Assembly: GCF_030068505.1 (NCBI RefSeq)
Contig: NZ_JAQOSO010000055.1
Location: forward strand, 155,541 to 219,540
Direction of reading: 5' to 3'
Source of the DNA: Roseofilum capinflatum BLCC-M114
GTDB lineage: Bacteria; Cyanobacteriota; Cyanobacteriia; Cyanobacteriales; Desertifilaceae
Length of the DNA: 64,000 nucleotides
Below are positions 55,341-63,452 of this stretch, in pieces; the stretch's first letter is position 1, and each line of letters opens with the position of its first letter. The notes under the pieces are model-generated. The model was given only the letters and a program-made list of their open reading frames with translations. It was not told where the DNA came from and ran no database searches. Position numbers and translations under genes: made by a program.

Positions 55341-56636
55341 GTGTTGGAGTGGTTAAGTGCAATTCCCCTAGCCTTATGGTTAGATCGAGCGGGATTCGAG
55401 CAAGTTTTGCAAATCCCAGTGACTTGGCAACAAAATACCTCTCGATGGGTTCTGTACTCCGATCGAGGGGTTGATATGGCTAACCAGATTGACCCGTATC
55501 TCGAAAGTTGGAGTCAAAAAAGCTTCGGTCAAAGCGCTCACGGTGTATGGTTACAATCGGGAGAAGAGATTTTATTTAACCATCAGGGCAAAGCGTTATT
55601 TTCTGGTGCGTCCTTAACCAAGGTGGCAACAACCTTAGCAGCTTTGAAAGAGTGGGGCCCCTATCATCAGTTTACAACCCAAGTGGCGATCGCCGGTGAA
55701 ATCAAAGAGGGTGTAGTGGAAGGAGATTTAGTGATCGTCGGGGGAGGTGATCCTCTGTTGGTGTGGCAAGAGGCGATCGCCATCGGTCAGCAGCTTAATG
55801 ACTTAGGAATTAGGCAAGTTACCGGCGATTTAATTATTACGGGCCCGATGTGGATGAACTATAAAACTGATCCGGCAACAGTGGGGGCACTGTTTTATCG
55901 CAGCATCAACGCCGATCTCTGGGATCGTCACCTAGACAATCACTATGGTAGTTTACCCCATGATTTACCGCGTCCCCAAGTGGCGATCGCCGGTTCCATT
56001 CGCTCCCAAGCTCCCTCCCAACCTTTGACCCCAGTGTTAGATCATCGGTCTCTGGCCCTTGTCGAGATTCTCAGACGGATGAATGTTTATAGTCACAATC
56101 GGTTATCGGAGATTATTGCCCAATCCCTAGGAGGAGGCGATCGAGTGGAAGAAATGGCCGGCACGTTTGCCGGTATTCCCGCAGCCGAGCTACACCTGAT
56201 TAATGGATCGGGATTAGGTCAAGACAATCGCATGTCTCCCCGTGCTTCCGTCCTATTATTGATGGCCATTCAACGGTATTTACAGTTTTACCATCTCAGT
56301 ATTGCAGATATTTTTCCGGTGGTTGGGTATGATGGGGGAACCCTTCAAGATCGCCAGCCTCCTCAATATAGCATCGTTAAAACTGGCACATTATCAACCG
56401 TGAGCGCTTTAGCGGGCGTAATCTTTACCCGCGATCGGGGTTTAGTCTGGTTTAGTATCATGAACCAAGGCTGGGACATTGAAGGGTTTCGTCTCCAGCA
56501 AGACGAATTACTGGGCACATTAGCCCAACATTGGGGAGGAGTCACCTATCCCCCAGACCCTATACATTTGCGATCGCAATTGCCCCCCGCTTTACGCACC
56601 CTTGGGGACTTATCTCGTCAGCAAATCTTGTATTGA
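55341..56636 (+). CDS. dacB: D-alanyl-D-alanine carboxypeptidase (PBP4, S13)
   Basis: A 431-residue S13 peptidase that trims or opens peptidoglycan cross-links. Motifs are SLTK in FSGASLTKVATTLAAL (SxxK), YSHNRLSEII (SxN) and VKTGTLSTVSALAG (KTG). The usual long insert between the first two motifs is present but short. GTG 55341 has GGAG seven bases upstream. No clear signal peptide is seen (N-terminus LSAIPLALWLDRAGFEQVLQ), which is odd for a periplasmic enzyme. Confidence 0.88.
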   Translation: MLEWLSAIPLALWLDRAGFEQVLQIPVTWQQNTSRWVLYSDRGVDMANQIDPYLESWSQKSFGQSAHGVWLQSGEEILFNHQGKALFSGASLTKVATTLAALKEWGPYHQFTTQVAIAGEIKEGVVEGDLVIVGGGDPLLVWQEAIAIGQQLNDLGIRQVTGDLIITGPMWMNYKTDPATVGALFYRSINADLWDRHLDNHYGSLPHDLPRPQVAIAGSIRSQAPSQPLTPVLDHRSLALVEILRRMNVYSHNRLSEIIAQSLGGGDRVEEMAGTFAGIPAAELHLINGSGLGQDNRMSPRASVLLLMAIQRYLQFYHLSIADIFPVVGYDGGTLQDRQPPQYSIVKTGTLSTVSALAGVIFTRDRGLVWFSIMNQGWDIEGFRLQQDELLGTLAQHWGGVTYPPDPIHLRSQLPPALRTLGDLSRQQILY

Positions 56637-56759
56637 TAGATCACGATGAGCAACATTGACACAGACAAGAACTCAGGAGTATGGGGTCGGGTGGGCAGGA
56701 GCATGAGTGACATCATTCAAATTGTACAAGCACACTCTAGCCACCCGACAAGCTGTGTA

Positions 56760-56782
56760 CCCATTACCTATTACCCATTACC
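56760..56782. repeat. STRR that supplies the stop codon of treS-mak
   Basis: CCCATTA, CCTATTA and CCCATTA in tandem. The minus-strand TAA at 56771-56773 that ends the treS-mak frame lies inside the array. Confidence 0.8.
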
Positions 56783-59700
56783 GGGCAAAGCGCTACGGGA
56801 GTGCAACAGAGGAATGAGATAGGACATATCGTCAACTTGCAAGAGTTTTAAGGTACGGGATAGGGGAATTTTCACCCAAGTGGGACGACGGGTGAGTTCG
56901 TAGGAAATGGCGTAGACTGATTTTTCCAGGATGTAAGCGTCGAGTAGCACTTGAGTTTCCCTGGGAGTATCGGGCAGGAAGTTGCCTTGACTGGCGGTTT
57001 GCAGATAGGCTTTCACAAATACCAGGTTCACCCAACTACACCAAAAGTCTGCCCATTGCTCCATTTCAGCCAAGTTTTCGGGGTCAATCATGCCATTATC
57101 GACTTCTTGTTGCAGGGCGACGCTGGCGGCATAGTGGAAGGATTGGAGCATTCCGGCCACGTCCCGCAGGGGCGATCGCTTCATGCGTCGTTCGCTTAGG
57201 GGTCGGTTGGTTTCTCCTTCAAAGTTGGTAATCACAAATTCTTTACCGGTATAGAGAACTTGCTCTAAGTGATAATCTCCATGACAACGGGTTCTCAGGG
57301 CGGTGATTTTCAAATCGATGACAGAGCTAAAACGCTTTAATAATTGGTCTTTGCGATTAATTAAGTCCATCGCGATCGGTTGCCAGTCTTCCGGTAGTCG
57401 GTTGAGACGCTTTTGCAAAAACAGGAGGGTTTTACCGCTCAGATTCCGCATGTATTGGTAAATCGACCGTTGGTAGAAGGATGAAAAAGGTTCTGGGGCA
57501 AAGTGGCGATTTTCGCTATCGGAGGCTAGAGCTAAATGAAATTCGGCCATATATTGTCCCAGACTCTCAGCCGAACCCAAGTAAGACCCAATGAGGGAGT
57601 AAACGACTTCGGGAATCTCAGCAATGGGATCATTGCTCTCTGGGTCTAGGTCGCTGGGTTTGGAGGTCACATCTAGGGTGAAGTCTTTGAGGGTAGGTAA
57701 GGGAAGATCGGCGATCTCGGTGGAAGTCGCCATCACTTGCTCGAAATAACCGCGCAAATTGTCCAGGGTGTATGACCAACCGTCCCGGATGTCAGGAATA
57801 AAGTCGCGCAATACACCAATGGTCATGGAGGATTTACCAGGGCGACGATATTCTAGGGAACCATAAAAGGGAGTGATTTGGCCCGATCGCAAGGAGAAGG
57901 TTTTGGGATTGGGTTCAATTTCTGAGCTGATTCTACGGGTGAGAAATTCTCCAATTTCTAGATCGGCGTTGATCCCTTCTTCAATTTGGCGGAAGAGTTT
58001 GAGAACCAGGTGATGATCGTCGGTTTCACTATGGGGATCGCTGTAGATAATTGAGGTATGCTTATGTTCGCCTCGCAGGAGGTGGGGGTCAAAGGATGGA
58101 GTCCCTTGGTTCAGTTGTGGCGGACTGTTAAACAGATAGGGCACTATTTTACCCGCAATGCCTTGATATTCCCAACCGTTGGCGATCGCCTCTAACATGA
58201 AGTTGAGGAAGTCTGGATCGGCACTGGCTTCATATAAAATCCCCGTTTCGCCCGCTTCTTGCACGTTGATTTTGGCAATCATATGCTCTCCATGGAGAGG
58301 GGGATCGTCGGCGCTGATGGCTTCGTAAGCCACAGAAAAGGCATAGGTTTCGGCTGCACCTTCGGTATAGTTGATCTGAATGAAAAGGATCTGAGCTTCC
58401 CGGTTTTGGTAAGGAATGGGAATCACGTCAATAATTTGTGTGGATTGAATGGTGCGCGATTTACCGGTAAACCAGGAGCGGGTAATTAGATAGTTAGGCA
58501 GATGCAGTTCAAAACGGGTTTTGGGTTCATTTTGATAGAAGGCACTGGGCCAGGGGCCCGTGGGCACATCTAAAGTGGGCAGTTGGGTGACGGGGACAGG
58601 GCTGGGGGTGATGCTCTCTTCGACTTGTAGGGTGAACCAGTAGAAGGCGTAGGGACTGAGGCTGAGAAAATAGGGAACGTCCTCAATGGTGGGAAATTCA
58701 GTCCGGCCAAAGATTTCTACGGGTTTCATTCCTTGGAAGGGAGTCAGATCTAGCTCGACAGTTTGCACGAATCGGGAAAGGTTAGAGACAATCAGGATAT
58801 GTTCTCCGGCATAGGTGCGGGTAAAGGCTAAGACTTTACGGTTATCGGGATAGAGGAATTCAAAGCTGCCACGTCCGAAGGCTTGAAAGCGTTTGCGGGT
58901 GGCGATCAGCCGTTTCATTGACCACCAAAGGGCGTTGGTGTTGCTCCGTTGGGCTTCGACGTTGATCGCTTCATAGTGGTATTCGGGGTCGAGAATGGGG
59001 GGCGCATAGAGCCGTTGGGGGTTGGTGCGGCTAAATCCGGCGTTGCGATCGGCGCTCCACTGCATGGGGGTACGGACTCCGTTACGATCGCCTAAATAAA
59101 TGTTATCGCCCATGCCAATTTCATCCCCATAATAGAGGACGGGAGTTCCTGGCAAAGAGAAGAGCAGACTATTGAGCAATTCTATCCGGCGGCGATCGTT
59201 ATCCATCAACGGACTCAAGCGCCGACGAATCCCCAAATTAATCCGCGCTTGCGGGTCTTGAGCATACACCCGATACATATAATCTCGGTCTTCATCAGAC
59301 ACCATTTCTAACGTCAGTTCATCATGATTTCGCAAAAACAGCGCCCACTGACAATTATTGGGAATTTGGGGCGTTTGTTGTAAGATGTCGATGATCGGAA
59401 AACTATCTTCCATTTTTAGCGCCATGAACAGACGAGGCATCAAGGGGAAATGGAAATTCATATGGCATTCATTGCCATGGCCAAAATAGGCAGCCGCATC
59501 TTCGGGCCATTGATTGGCTTCCGCCAGCAACATCCGGTTGGGGAATTTAGAATCCATATGGCTGCGAAGAGCTTGCAAAAATTCATGGGTTTGGGGTAAA
59601 TTTTCGCAATTCGTTCCCTCCTCTTCATACAGATAGGGAACCGCATCTAAGCGCAGACCATCGACCCCCATCTCTAGCCAAAAATCCACCACTTCCAAAA

Positions 59701-60301
59701 CCGCTTTTTGCACCGCCGGATTTTCATAGTTTAAGTCCGGTTGGTGAGAATAAAATCGATGCCAATAATAGGCATTAGCTACAGAATCCCAAGTCCAATT
59801 AGAATGTTCAAAATCTTGGAAAATAATCCGAGCAGCTTGATATTTTCTGGGGTTATCGTTCCATACATAAAACTCTCGCTCTGGCGATCCTGGAGGCGCT
59901 TTTCTAGCTCGCTGAAACCAGGGATGTTGGTCAGAGGTGTGGTTAACGATCAATTCGATGATCACCCGAATACCTCGTTTATGGCTCTCGCGCAAGAATT
60001 CTTTGAAGTCCTCTAGGTTTCCATAAATGGGATTGACGCTATTGTAATCGGCAATATCATAACCGTCATCTTTGAGGGGAGAAGGGAAAAAGGGAAGTAC
60101 CCACAGGGCAGTCACCCCTAACTCTTGAATATAGTCGAGTTTGTCCTTGAGTCCACCAAAATCACCGATACCGTCTCCGTTGCTATCGGCAAAGGCTCGG
60201 ACAGGAACTTCATAAATAATGGCATCTTTAAACCAAAGGGGATCGTCTTTGAGGATGGAGTGGCGCATTTCTTCTATTGTCCAATGTTCTTGACTTTTCA
60301 T
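56771..60301 (-). CDS. treS: Trehalose synthase / maltokinase fusion (TreS-Mak)
   Basis: A fusion of about 1176 residues. The N-terminal GH13 domain (to about 560) interconverts maltose and trehalose: DGIGDFGGLKDKLDYIQELG, ELIVNHTSDQHPWFQ, GLRLDAVPYLYEEEG (nucleophile Asp), LLAEANQWPEDAAAYFGHGN and FLRNHDELTLEMV. The C-terminal half resembles maltokinase, which makes maltose-1-phosphate for glucan building. It has CHGDYHLEQVLY and SPLRDVAGMLQSFHYAA, but VITNFEGE where IDFEGE is expected, so one metal-binding Asp is Asn. ATG 60301 with AGG upstream is preferred over 60406. malQ is divergent. Confidence 0.92.
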   Translation of the reverse strand: MKSQEHWTIEEMRHSILKDDPLWFKDAIIYEVPVRAFADSNGDGIGDFGGLKDKLDYIQELGVTALWVLPFFPSPLKDDGYDIADYNSVNPIYGNLEDFKEFLRESHKRGIRVIIELIVNHTSDQHPWFQRARKAPPGSPEREFYVWNDNPRKYQAARIIFQDFEHSNWTWDSVANAYYWHRFYSHQPDLNYENPAVQKAVLEVVDFWLEMGVDGLRLDAVPYLYEEEGTNCENLPQTHEFLQALRSHMDSKFPNRMLLAEANQWPEDAAAYFGHGNECHMNFHFPLMPRLFMALKMEDSFPIIDILQQTPQIPNNCQWALFLRNHDELTLEMVSDEDRDYMYRVYAQDPQARINLGIRRRLSPLMDNDRRRIELLNSLLFSLPGTPVLYYGDEIGMGDNIYLGDRNGVRTPMQWSADRNAGFSRTNPQRLYAPPILDPEYHYEAINVEAQRSNTNALWWSMKRLIATRKRFQAFGRGSFEFLYPDNRKVLAFTRTYAGEHILIVSNLSRFVQTVELDLTPFQGMKPVEIFGRTEFPTIEDVPYFLSLSPYAFYWFTLQVEESITPSPVPVTQLPTLDVPTGPWPSAFYQNEPKTRFELHLPNYLITRSWFTGKSRTIQSTQIIDVIPIPYQNREAQILFIQINYTEGAAETYAFSVAYEAISADDPPLHGEHMIAKINVQEAGETGILYEASADPDFLNFMLEAIANGWEYQGIAGKIVPYLFNSPPQLNQGTPSFDPHLLRGEHKHTSIIYSDPHSETDDHHLVLKLFRQIEEGINADLEIGEFLTRRISSEIEPNPKTFSLRSGQITPFYGSLEYRRPGKSSMTIGVLRDFIPDIRDGWSYTLDNLRGYFEQVMATSTEIADLPLPTLKDFTLDVTSKPSDLDPESNDPIAEIPEVVYSLIGSYLGSAESLGQYMAEFHLALASDSENRHFAPEPFSSFYQRSIYQYMRNLSGKTLLFLQKRLNRLPEDWQPIAMDLINRKDQLLKRFSSVIDLKITALRTRCHGDYHLEQVLYTGKEFVITNFEGETNRPLSERRMKRSPLRDVAGMLQSFHYAASVALQQEVDNGMIDPENLAEMEQWADFWCSWVNLVFVKAYLQTASQGNFLPDTPRETQVLLDAYILEKSVYAISYELTRRPTWVKIPLSRTLKLLQVDDMSYLIPLLHSRSALPGNG

Positions 60302-60466
60302 TTTAATACCTGAAGGAAAAAATCGGGGTAGCTCAGGAAAATGAGCAGATGAATAAAAAGGCAACCCATGGGGCCCAAAGGTCGCCAGAGCGATCGCCGG
60401 GGACATTTTGCCTTATTCTATGGAGAGGACGGATCGTCCGTATCTCTTGTAGAGTTTGTAATCACT
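60302..60466. promoter_or_regulatory. Divergent treS / malQ control region
   Basis: A 165-base spacer that must carry both promoters. It contains GGACGGATCGTCC (about 60428-60440), an interrupted palindrome that could bind a regulator. Nothing is identified by name. Confidence 0.4.
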
Positions 60467-61981
60467 ATGGCTTTTGAACGCGCAAGTGGCATCTTATTAC
60501 ACCCGACCTCCTTGCCCAGTTCCTTCGGAATTGGCGATTTAGGAGAGAATGCTTATCGATTTGTGGATTTCCTCGCTCGCAGTGGGCAAAAAATATGGCA
60601 AATTTTGCCCTTGGGGCCAACCGGTTATGAACATTCTCCCTACACCATGAATTACAGCGCTTTTGCCGGTAATCCCTTGATGATTAGCTTAGAGCAATTA
60701 GCCGCAGAGGAATTATTAAATTCTGAGGAATTAACCCCTCTGACTGGAGAGGATATTGCAGGTAACCGGGTGAATTTCGATCGAGTGATTCCCCATAAGT
60801 ATGGGTTCCTCAAACAGGCCTATGTCACCTTTAAGGAACACTTAGCAAAAGAGGAAAATCCTGCCTTCACTGAATTTTGCCAGGAACAGGCCAGTTGGTT
60901 GGATGATTATGTGTTGTTTATGTCCCTGATGGAGGAAAATGGGGGACAAGCATGGAATCTTTGGGAACCGGCGATCGCTCGTCGCGAACCTCAGAGTCTA
61001 GCTCGTAAAAAAGAAGCCCTTGCTGATTCCATCCTATACCATCAATTTCTGCAATTCAAGTTTTTTGAACAGTGGCGAAACCTGCGCCAGTACACCAACG
61101 AAAAGGGCATTCAAATCATTGGTGATGTCTCGATTTACGTCTGCCACAATAGCTCTGATGTCTGGGCAAATCCCGAAATTTTCAAGTTAGATCCCCAAAC
61201 TCTAGAACCCGCGTGGATGGCTGGCGTTCCTCCTGATTATTTTAGTGCTACGGGGCAATTGTGGGGCAATCCGGTTTACGATTGGGATAAATTACAAGAA
61301 ACCAATTATGCTTGGTGGATTGAACGCTTCCGAGCCACCCTGCAATATGTGGATGTGGTGAGAATTGACCATTTCCGGGGCTTTGAAGCCTATTGGCAAG
61401 TGCCAGCCGGAGAAGAAACGGCCATGAATGGAGAATGGGTTAAGGCTCCGGGATTTGAATTTTTCCAAACCTTGGGGGAAGCGTTGGGGAGTTTGCCCGT
61501 GTTAGCGGAAGACTTGGGCATTATTACGCCGGAAGTGGAAGAATTACGGGATCATTTTAACTTTCCGGGAATGAAAATTCTCCTCTTTGCTTTTGGCGGT
61601 GGAGCAGATAATGCTTATTTGCCCCATAATTATCCCCAAAACGCGATCGTCTACACAGGAACCCATGATAATGATACGTCAGTGGGCTGGTGGAAAAACG
61701 CCGGGGAAAAAGAAAAACAGCATTTAGCCCAATATCTCGGTTATGCTTCCCCAGAAGAAATTACGGAGATTTCTTGGCTGTTGATTCGCACCGCGTTAAG
61801 TTCTGTAGCAGTTTGGGCGATTCTTCCCTTACAAGACTTATTCAGTTTAGATAACGAGGGACGGATGAACGATCCCAGTGTGAGCGCGGGAAACTGGCGT
61901 TGGCGCTATGATGATCCAGGGATGTTGAGCGATGAATTAGGCGATCGCCTGCGACACTTAACCCAATCCTACGGCCGCTAA
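60467..61981 (+). CDS. malQ: 4-alpha-glucanotransferase
   Basis: MalQ (GH77) moves glucan segments between maltodextrins. The product is about 504 residues: ASGILLHPTSLPSSFGIGDL at the start, QILPLGPTGYEHSPYTMNYS, VVRIDHFRGFEAYWQVP (nucleophile Asp), VLAEDLGIITPEVEELRDHF and YTGTHDNDTSVGWW. The length is standard for bacterial MalQ. ATG 60467 gives the expected N-terminus; the longer frame from 60368 adds an unrelated 33 residues. With treS-mak it points to glycogen/maltose turnover. Confidence 0.95.
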   Translation: MAFERASGILLHPTSLPSSFGIGDLGENAYRFVDFLARSGQKIWQILPLGPTGYEHSPYTMNYSAFAGNPLMISLEQLAAEELLNSEELTPLTGEDIAGNRVNFDRVIPHKYGFLKQAYVTFKEHLAKEENPAFTEFCQEQASWLDDYVLFMSLMEENGGQAWNLWEPAIARREPQSLARKKEALADSILYHQFLQFKFFEQWRNLRQYTNEKGIQIIGDVSIYVCHNSSDVWANPEIFKLDPQTLEPAWMAGVPPDYFSATGQLWGNPVYDWDKLQETNYAWWIERFRATLQYVDVVRIDHFRGFEAYWQVPAGEETAMNGEWVKAPGFEFFQTLGEALGSLPVLAEDLGIITPEVEELRDHFNFPGMKILLFAFGGGADNAYLPHNYPQNAIVYTGTHDNDTSVGWWKNAGEKEKQHLAQYLGYASPEEITEISWLLIRTALSSVAVWAILPLQDLFSLDNEGRMNDPSVSAGNWRWRYDDPGMLSDELGDRLRHLTQSYGR

Positions 61982-61994
61982 GAGTGCTATGCAC

Positions 61995-62026
61995 TAGGGA
62001 ATAGGGAATAGGGAATAGGGAATAGG
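61995..62026. repeat. STRR: four TAGGGAA heptamers
   Basis: Four TAGGGAA units (reverse complement TTCCCTA) follow the malQ stop by 13 bases. AGCGCGTAGCGCTCC, a small palindrome, occurs at about 62079. Confidence 0.8.
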
Positions 62027-62157
62027 TGTCAGAACTTAGGATTAACCAATTATTCTATTCCTTGCCCCCTCCCATTACCAGCGCGTAGCGCTCCTGACTT
62101 TCGCAACTTGACCAGAAAATAGTACAGTAGATCTAAACTCTAAAATTTGTCGTTCGT

Positions 62158-62688
62158 ATGAATCACCGTGGTGTTACAATCTGGTTTACCGGTCTCAGTG
62201 GCGCTGGTAAAACCACCATTACCCAAGCCCTAGAGAAAAAATTACGCGCTGCTGAAGTGAAATTAGAAGTCCTCGATGGCGATATTGTCCGCACCAACCT
62301 TACCAAAGGATTAGGCTTTAGCAAAGAAGACCGAGACGAAAATATCCGCCGCATTGGATTTGTTTCCCACTTATTAACCCGAAATGGGGTTATTGTTTTA
62401 GTTTCTGCCATTTCCCCCTATCGAGCGATTCGGGAAGAAGTGCGCCAGAGAATTGGTGATTTTGTGGAAGTATTTGTGAATGCTCCCCTAGCCGTTTGTG
62501 AAGAACGGGATGTTAAGGGGTTATACAAACGTGCTAGAGCCGGAGAAATTAAGCAATTTACCGGCATTTCTGACCCCTATGAACCCCCAACCAAACCCGA
62601 AATTGAATGCCGCACCGATCTCGAAGAGTTATCAGAAAGTGTAGATAAGGTGTGGAACAAATTGGTAGAAATGGGTTATTTGCAATAG
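62158..62688 (+). CDS. cysC: Adenylylsulfate kinase
   Basis: CysC phosphorylates APS to PAPS in sulfate assimilation. The 176-residue product has the P-loop GLSGAGKTT, LDGDIVRTNLTKGLGFSKED with RDENIRRIGFV, VSAISPYRAIREEVRQRIGD and GLYKRARAGEIKQFTGISDP. Length and motifs are complete. It is transcribed alone; no sat or cysN/D genes are near. Confidence 0.96.
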   Translation: MNHRGVTIWFTGLSGAGKTTITQALEKKLRAAEVKLEVLDGDIVRTNLTKGLGFSKEDRDENIRRIGFVSHLLTRNGVIVLVSAISPYRAIREEVRQRIGDFVEVFVNAPLAVCEERDVKGLYKRARAGEIKQFTGISDPYEPPTKPEIECRTDLEELSESVDKVWNKLVEMGYLQ

Positions 62689-62758
62689 GAAGGTGATACC
62701 TAGGAGCAGGTTCTGCAACCCTTTGGGAGTCCCACCCATAACCTTTAGCTAAGTGCTA

Positions 62759-62791
62759 AGAAACCCGGTTTCTTGAAGAAACCGGGTTTCT
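62759..62791. repeat. 33-nt palindrome downstream of cysC
   Basis: AGAAACCCGGTTTCTT and its exact reverse complement are separated by one base, a 16-bp stem. It is likely a dispersed repeat and could act as the cysC terminator, though no T-run follows. Confidence 0.75.
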
Positions 62792-62970
62792 GGTTTCCCT
62801 GTGCTGGGTTGATTGGTGGGGTGGGGGCGGGGTTAATCGATTAAGCAAACGTAATAAAACGTTAATTAAGACCGAATTAATATTAAAATTTATCACAATT
62901 TTCTGCCCATTCGCATAAAATCACCCTGATTTTTCAGAGAGATCTATAGAAGCTCTCAAATTCGGGACGA

Positions 62971-63114
62971 ATGAACACCAAACAACTGAAGCGGGTAGGC
63001 GCTCAGTTGTGGAAAAAGTTATCTCTGGTCTTTGGAGAAGAGATTCATAAAAATAACATTCGTGGCACTCTAGAGCGCTACTTGGAGGATCGGGAGTCTG
63101 AAGAGAGTTCCTGA
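62971..63114 (+). CDS. Candidate 47-residue protein
   Basis: The frame starts MNTKQLKRVGAQLWKKLSLV and ends TLERYLEDRESEESS. It is mostly charged and helical, with no membrane segment. GGGACGA stands close before ATG 62971. Its amphipathic pattern looks more like a real small protein than a chance frame, but I know no family. Confidence 0.4.
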   Translation: MNTKQLKRVGAQLWKKLSLVFGEEIHKNNIRGTLERYLEDRESEESS

Positions 63115-63251
63115 GAGGATTTTAAGTTTTTGTTAAGTTGCACCGAACGCTACCAAATGCTACTAAACGCTACTTACAAATACAGCATAGAAGATTACTA
63201 TAGGTGTATGTGTTTAGGAGAAATTGGTAAGGTGGGCACTGCCCACCCTAC

Positions 63252-63380
63252 TGGACCGGCAAGCTTAAAACTGTAGGTTGGGTTGAACGAAGTGAAACCC
63301 AACTTTCGTCAGACGGGTGTTGGGTTTCGTTCCTCAACCCAACCTACACTCTTACCCCCAATTTTAAGCTTGCCGGTCCA
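63252..63380. mobile_element. 129-bp MITE with perfect 19-bp inverted ends
   Basis: TGGACCGGCAAGCTTAAAA at the left is matched exactly by its reverse complement at 63362-63380. CTAC occurs directly outside both ends (63248-63251 and 63381-63384), a likely 4-bp target duplication. Inside are nested TAGGTTGGGTT / AACCCAACCTA repeats, so the RNA could fold into a long branched hairpin. No coding frame. Confidence 0.75.
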
Positions 63381-63452
63381 CTACTGCGCTATAGTCTTTC
63401 AGTTGAGAACATAGTAGGGAAAATTTTTTTTACCCCTACTTTAATAAAACAA

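Larger units (their letters stand above)
62689..63452. other. Spacer with palindromes, a small ORF and a MITE
   Basis: The gap holds a 33-nt palindrome (62759-62791), a candidate 47-codon gene (62971-63114), the palindrome AAGGTGGGCACTGCCCACC (about 63231-63249) and the MITE at 63252-63380. A T-run at 63424-63433 lies after the hairpin-rich part. Confidence 0.6.

Noticed and set aside
56646..56822. 58-codon frame (MSNIDTDKNSGVWGRVGRSM...)
   Set aside because: Runs through a heptamer array into the end of treS-mak; no family recognised. A GTCGGGTGG / CCACCCGAC inverted pair here was also noted but is too widely spaced to call.
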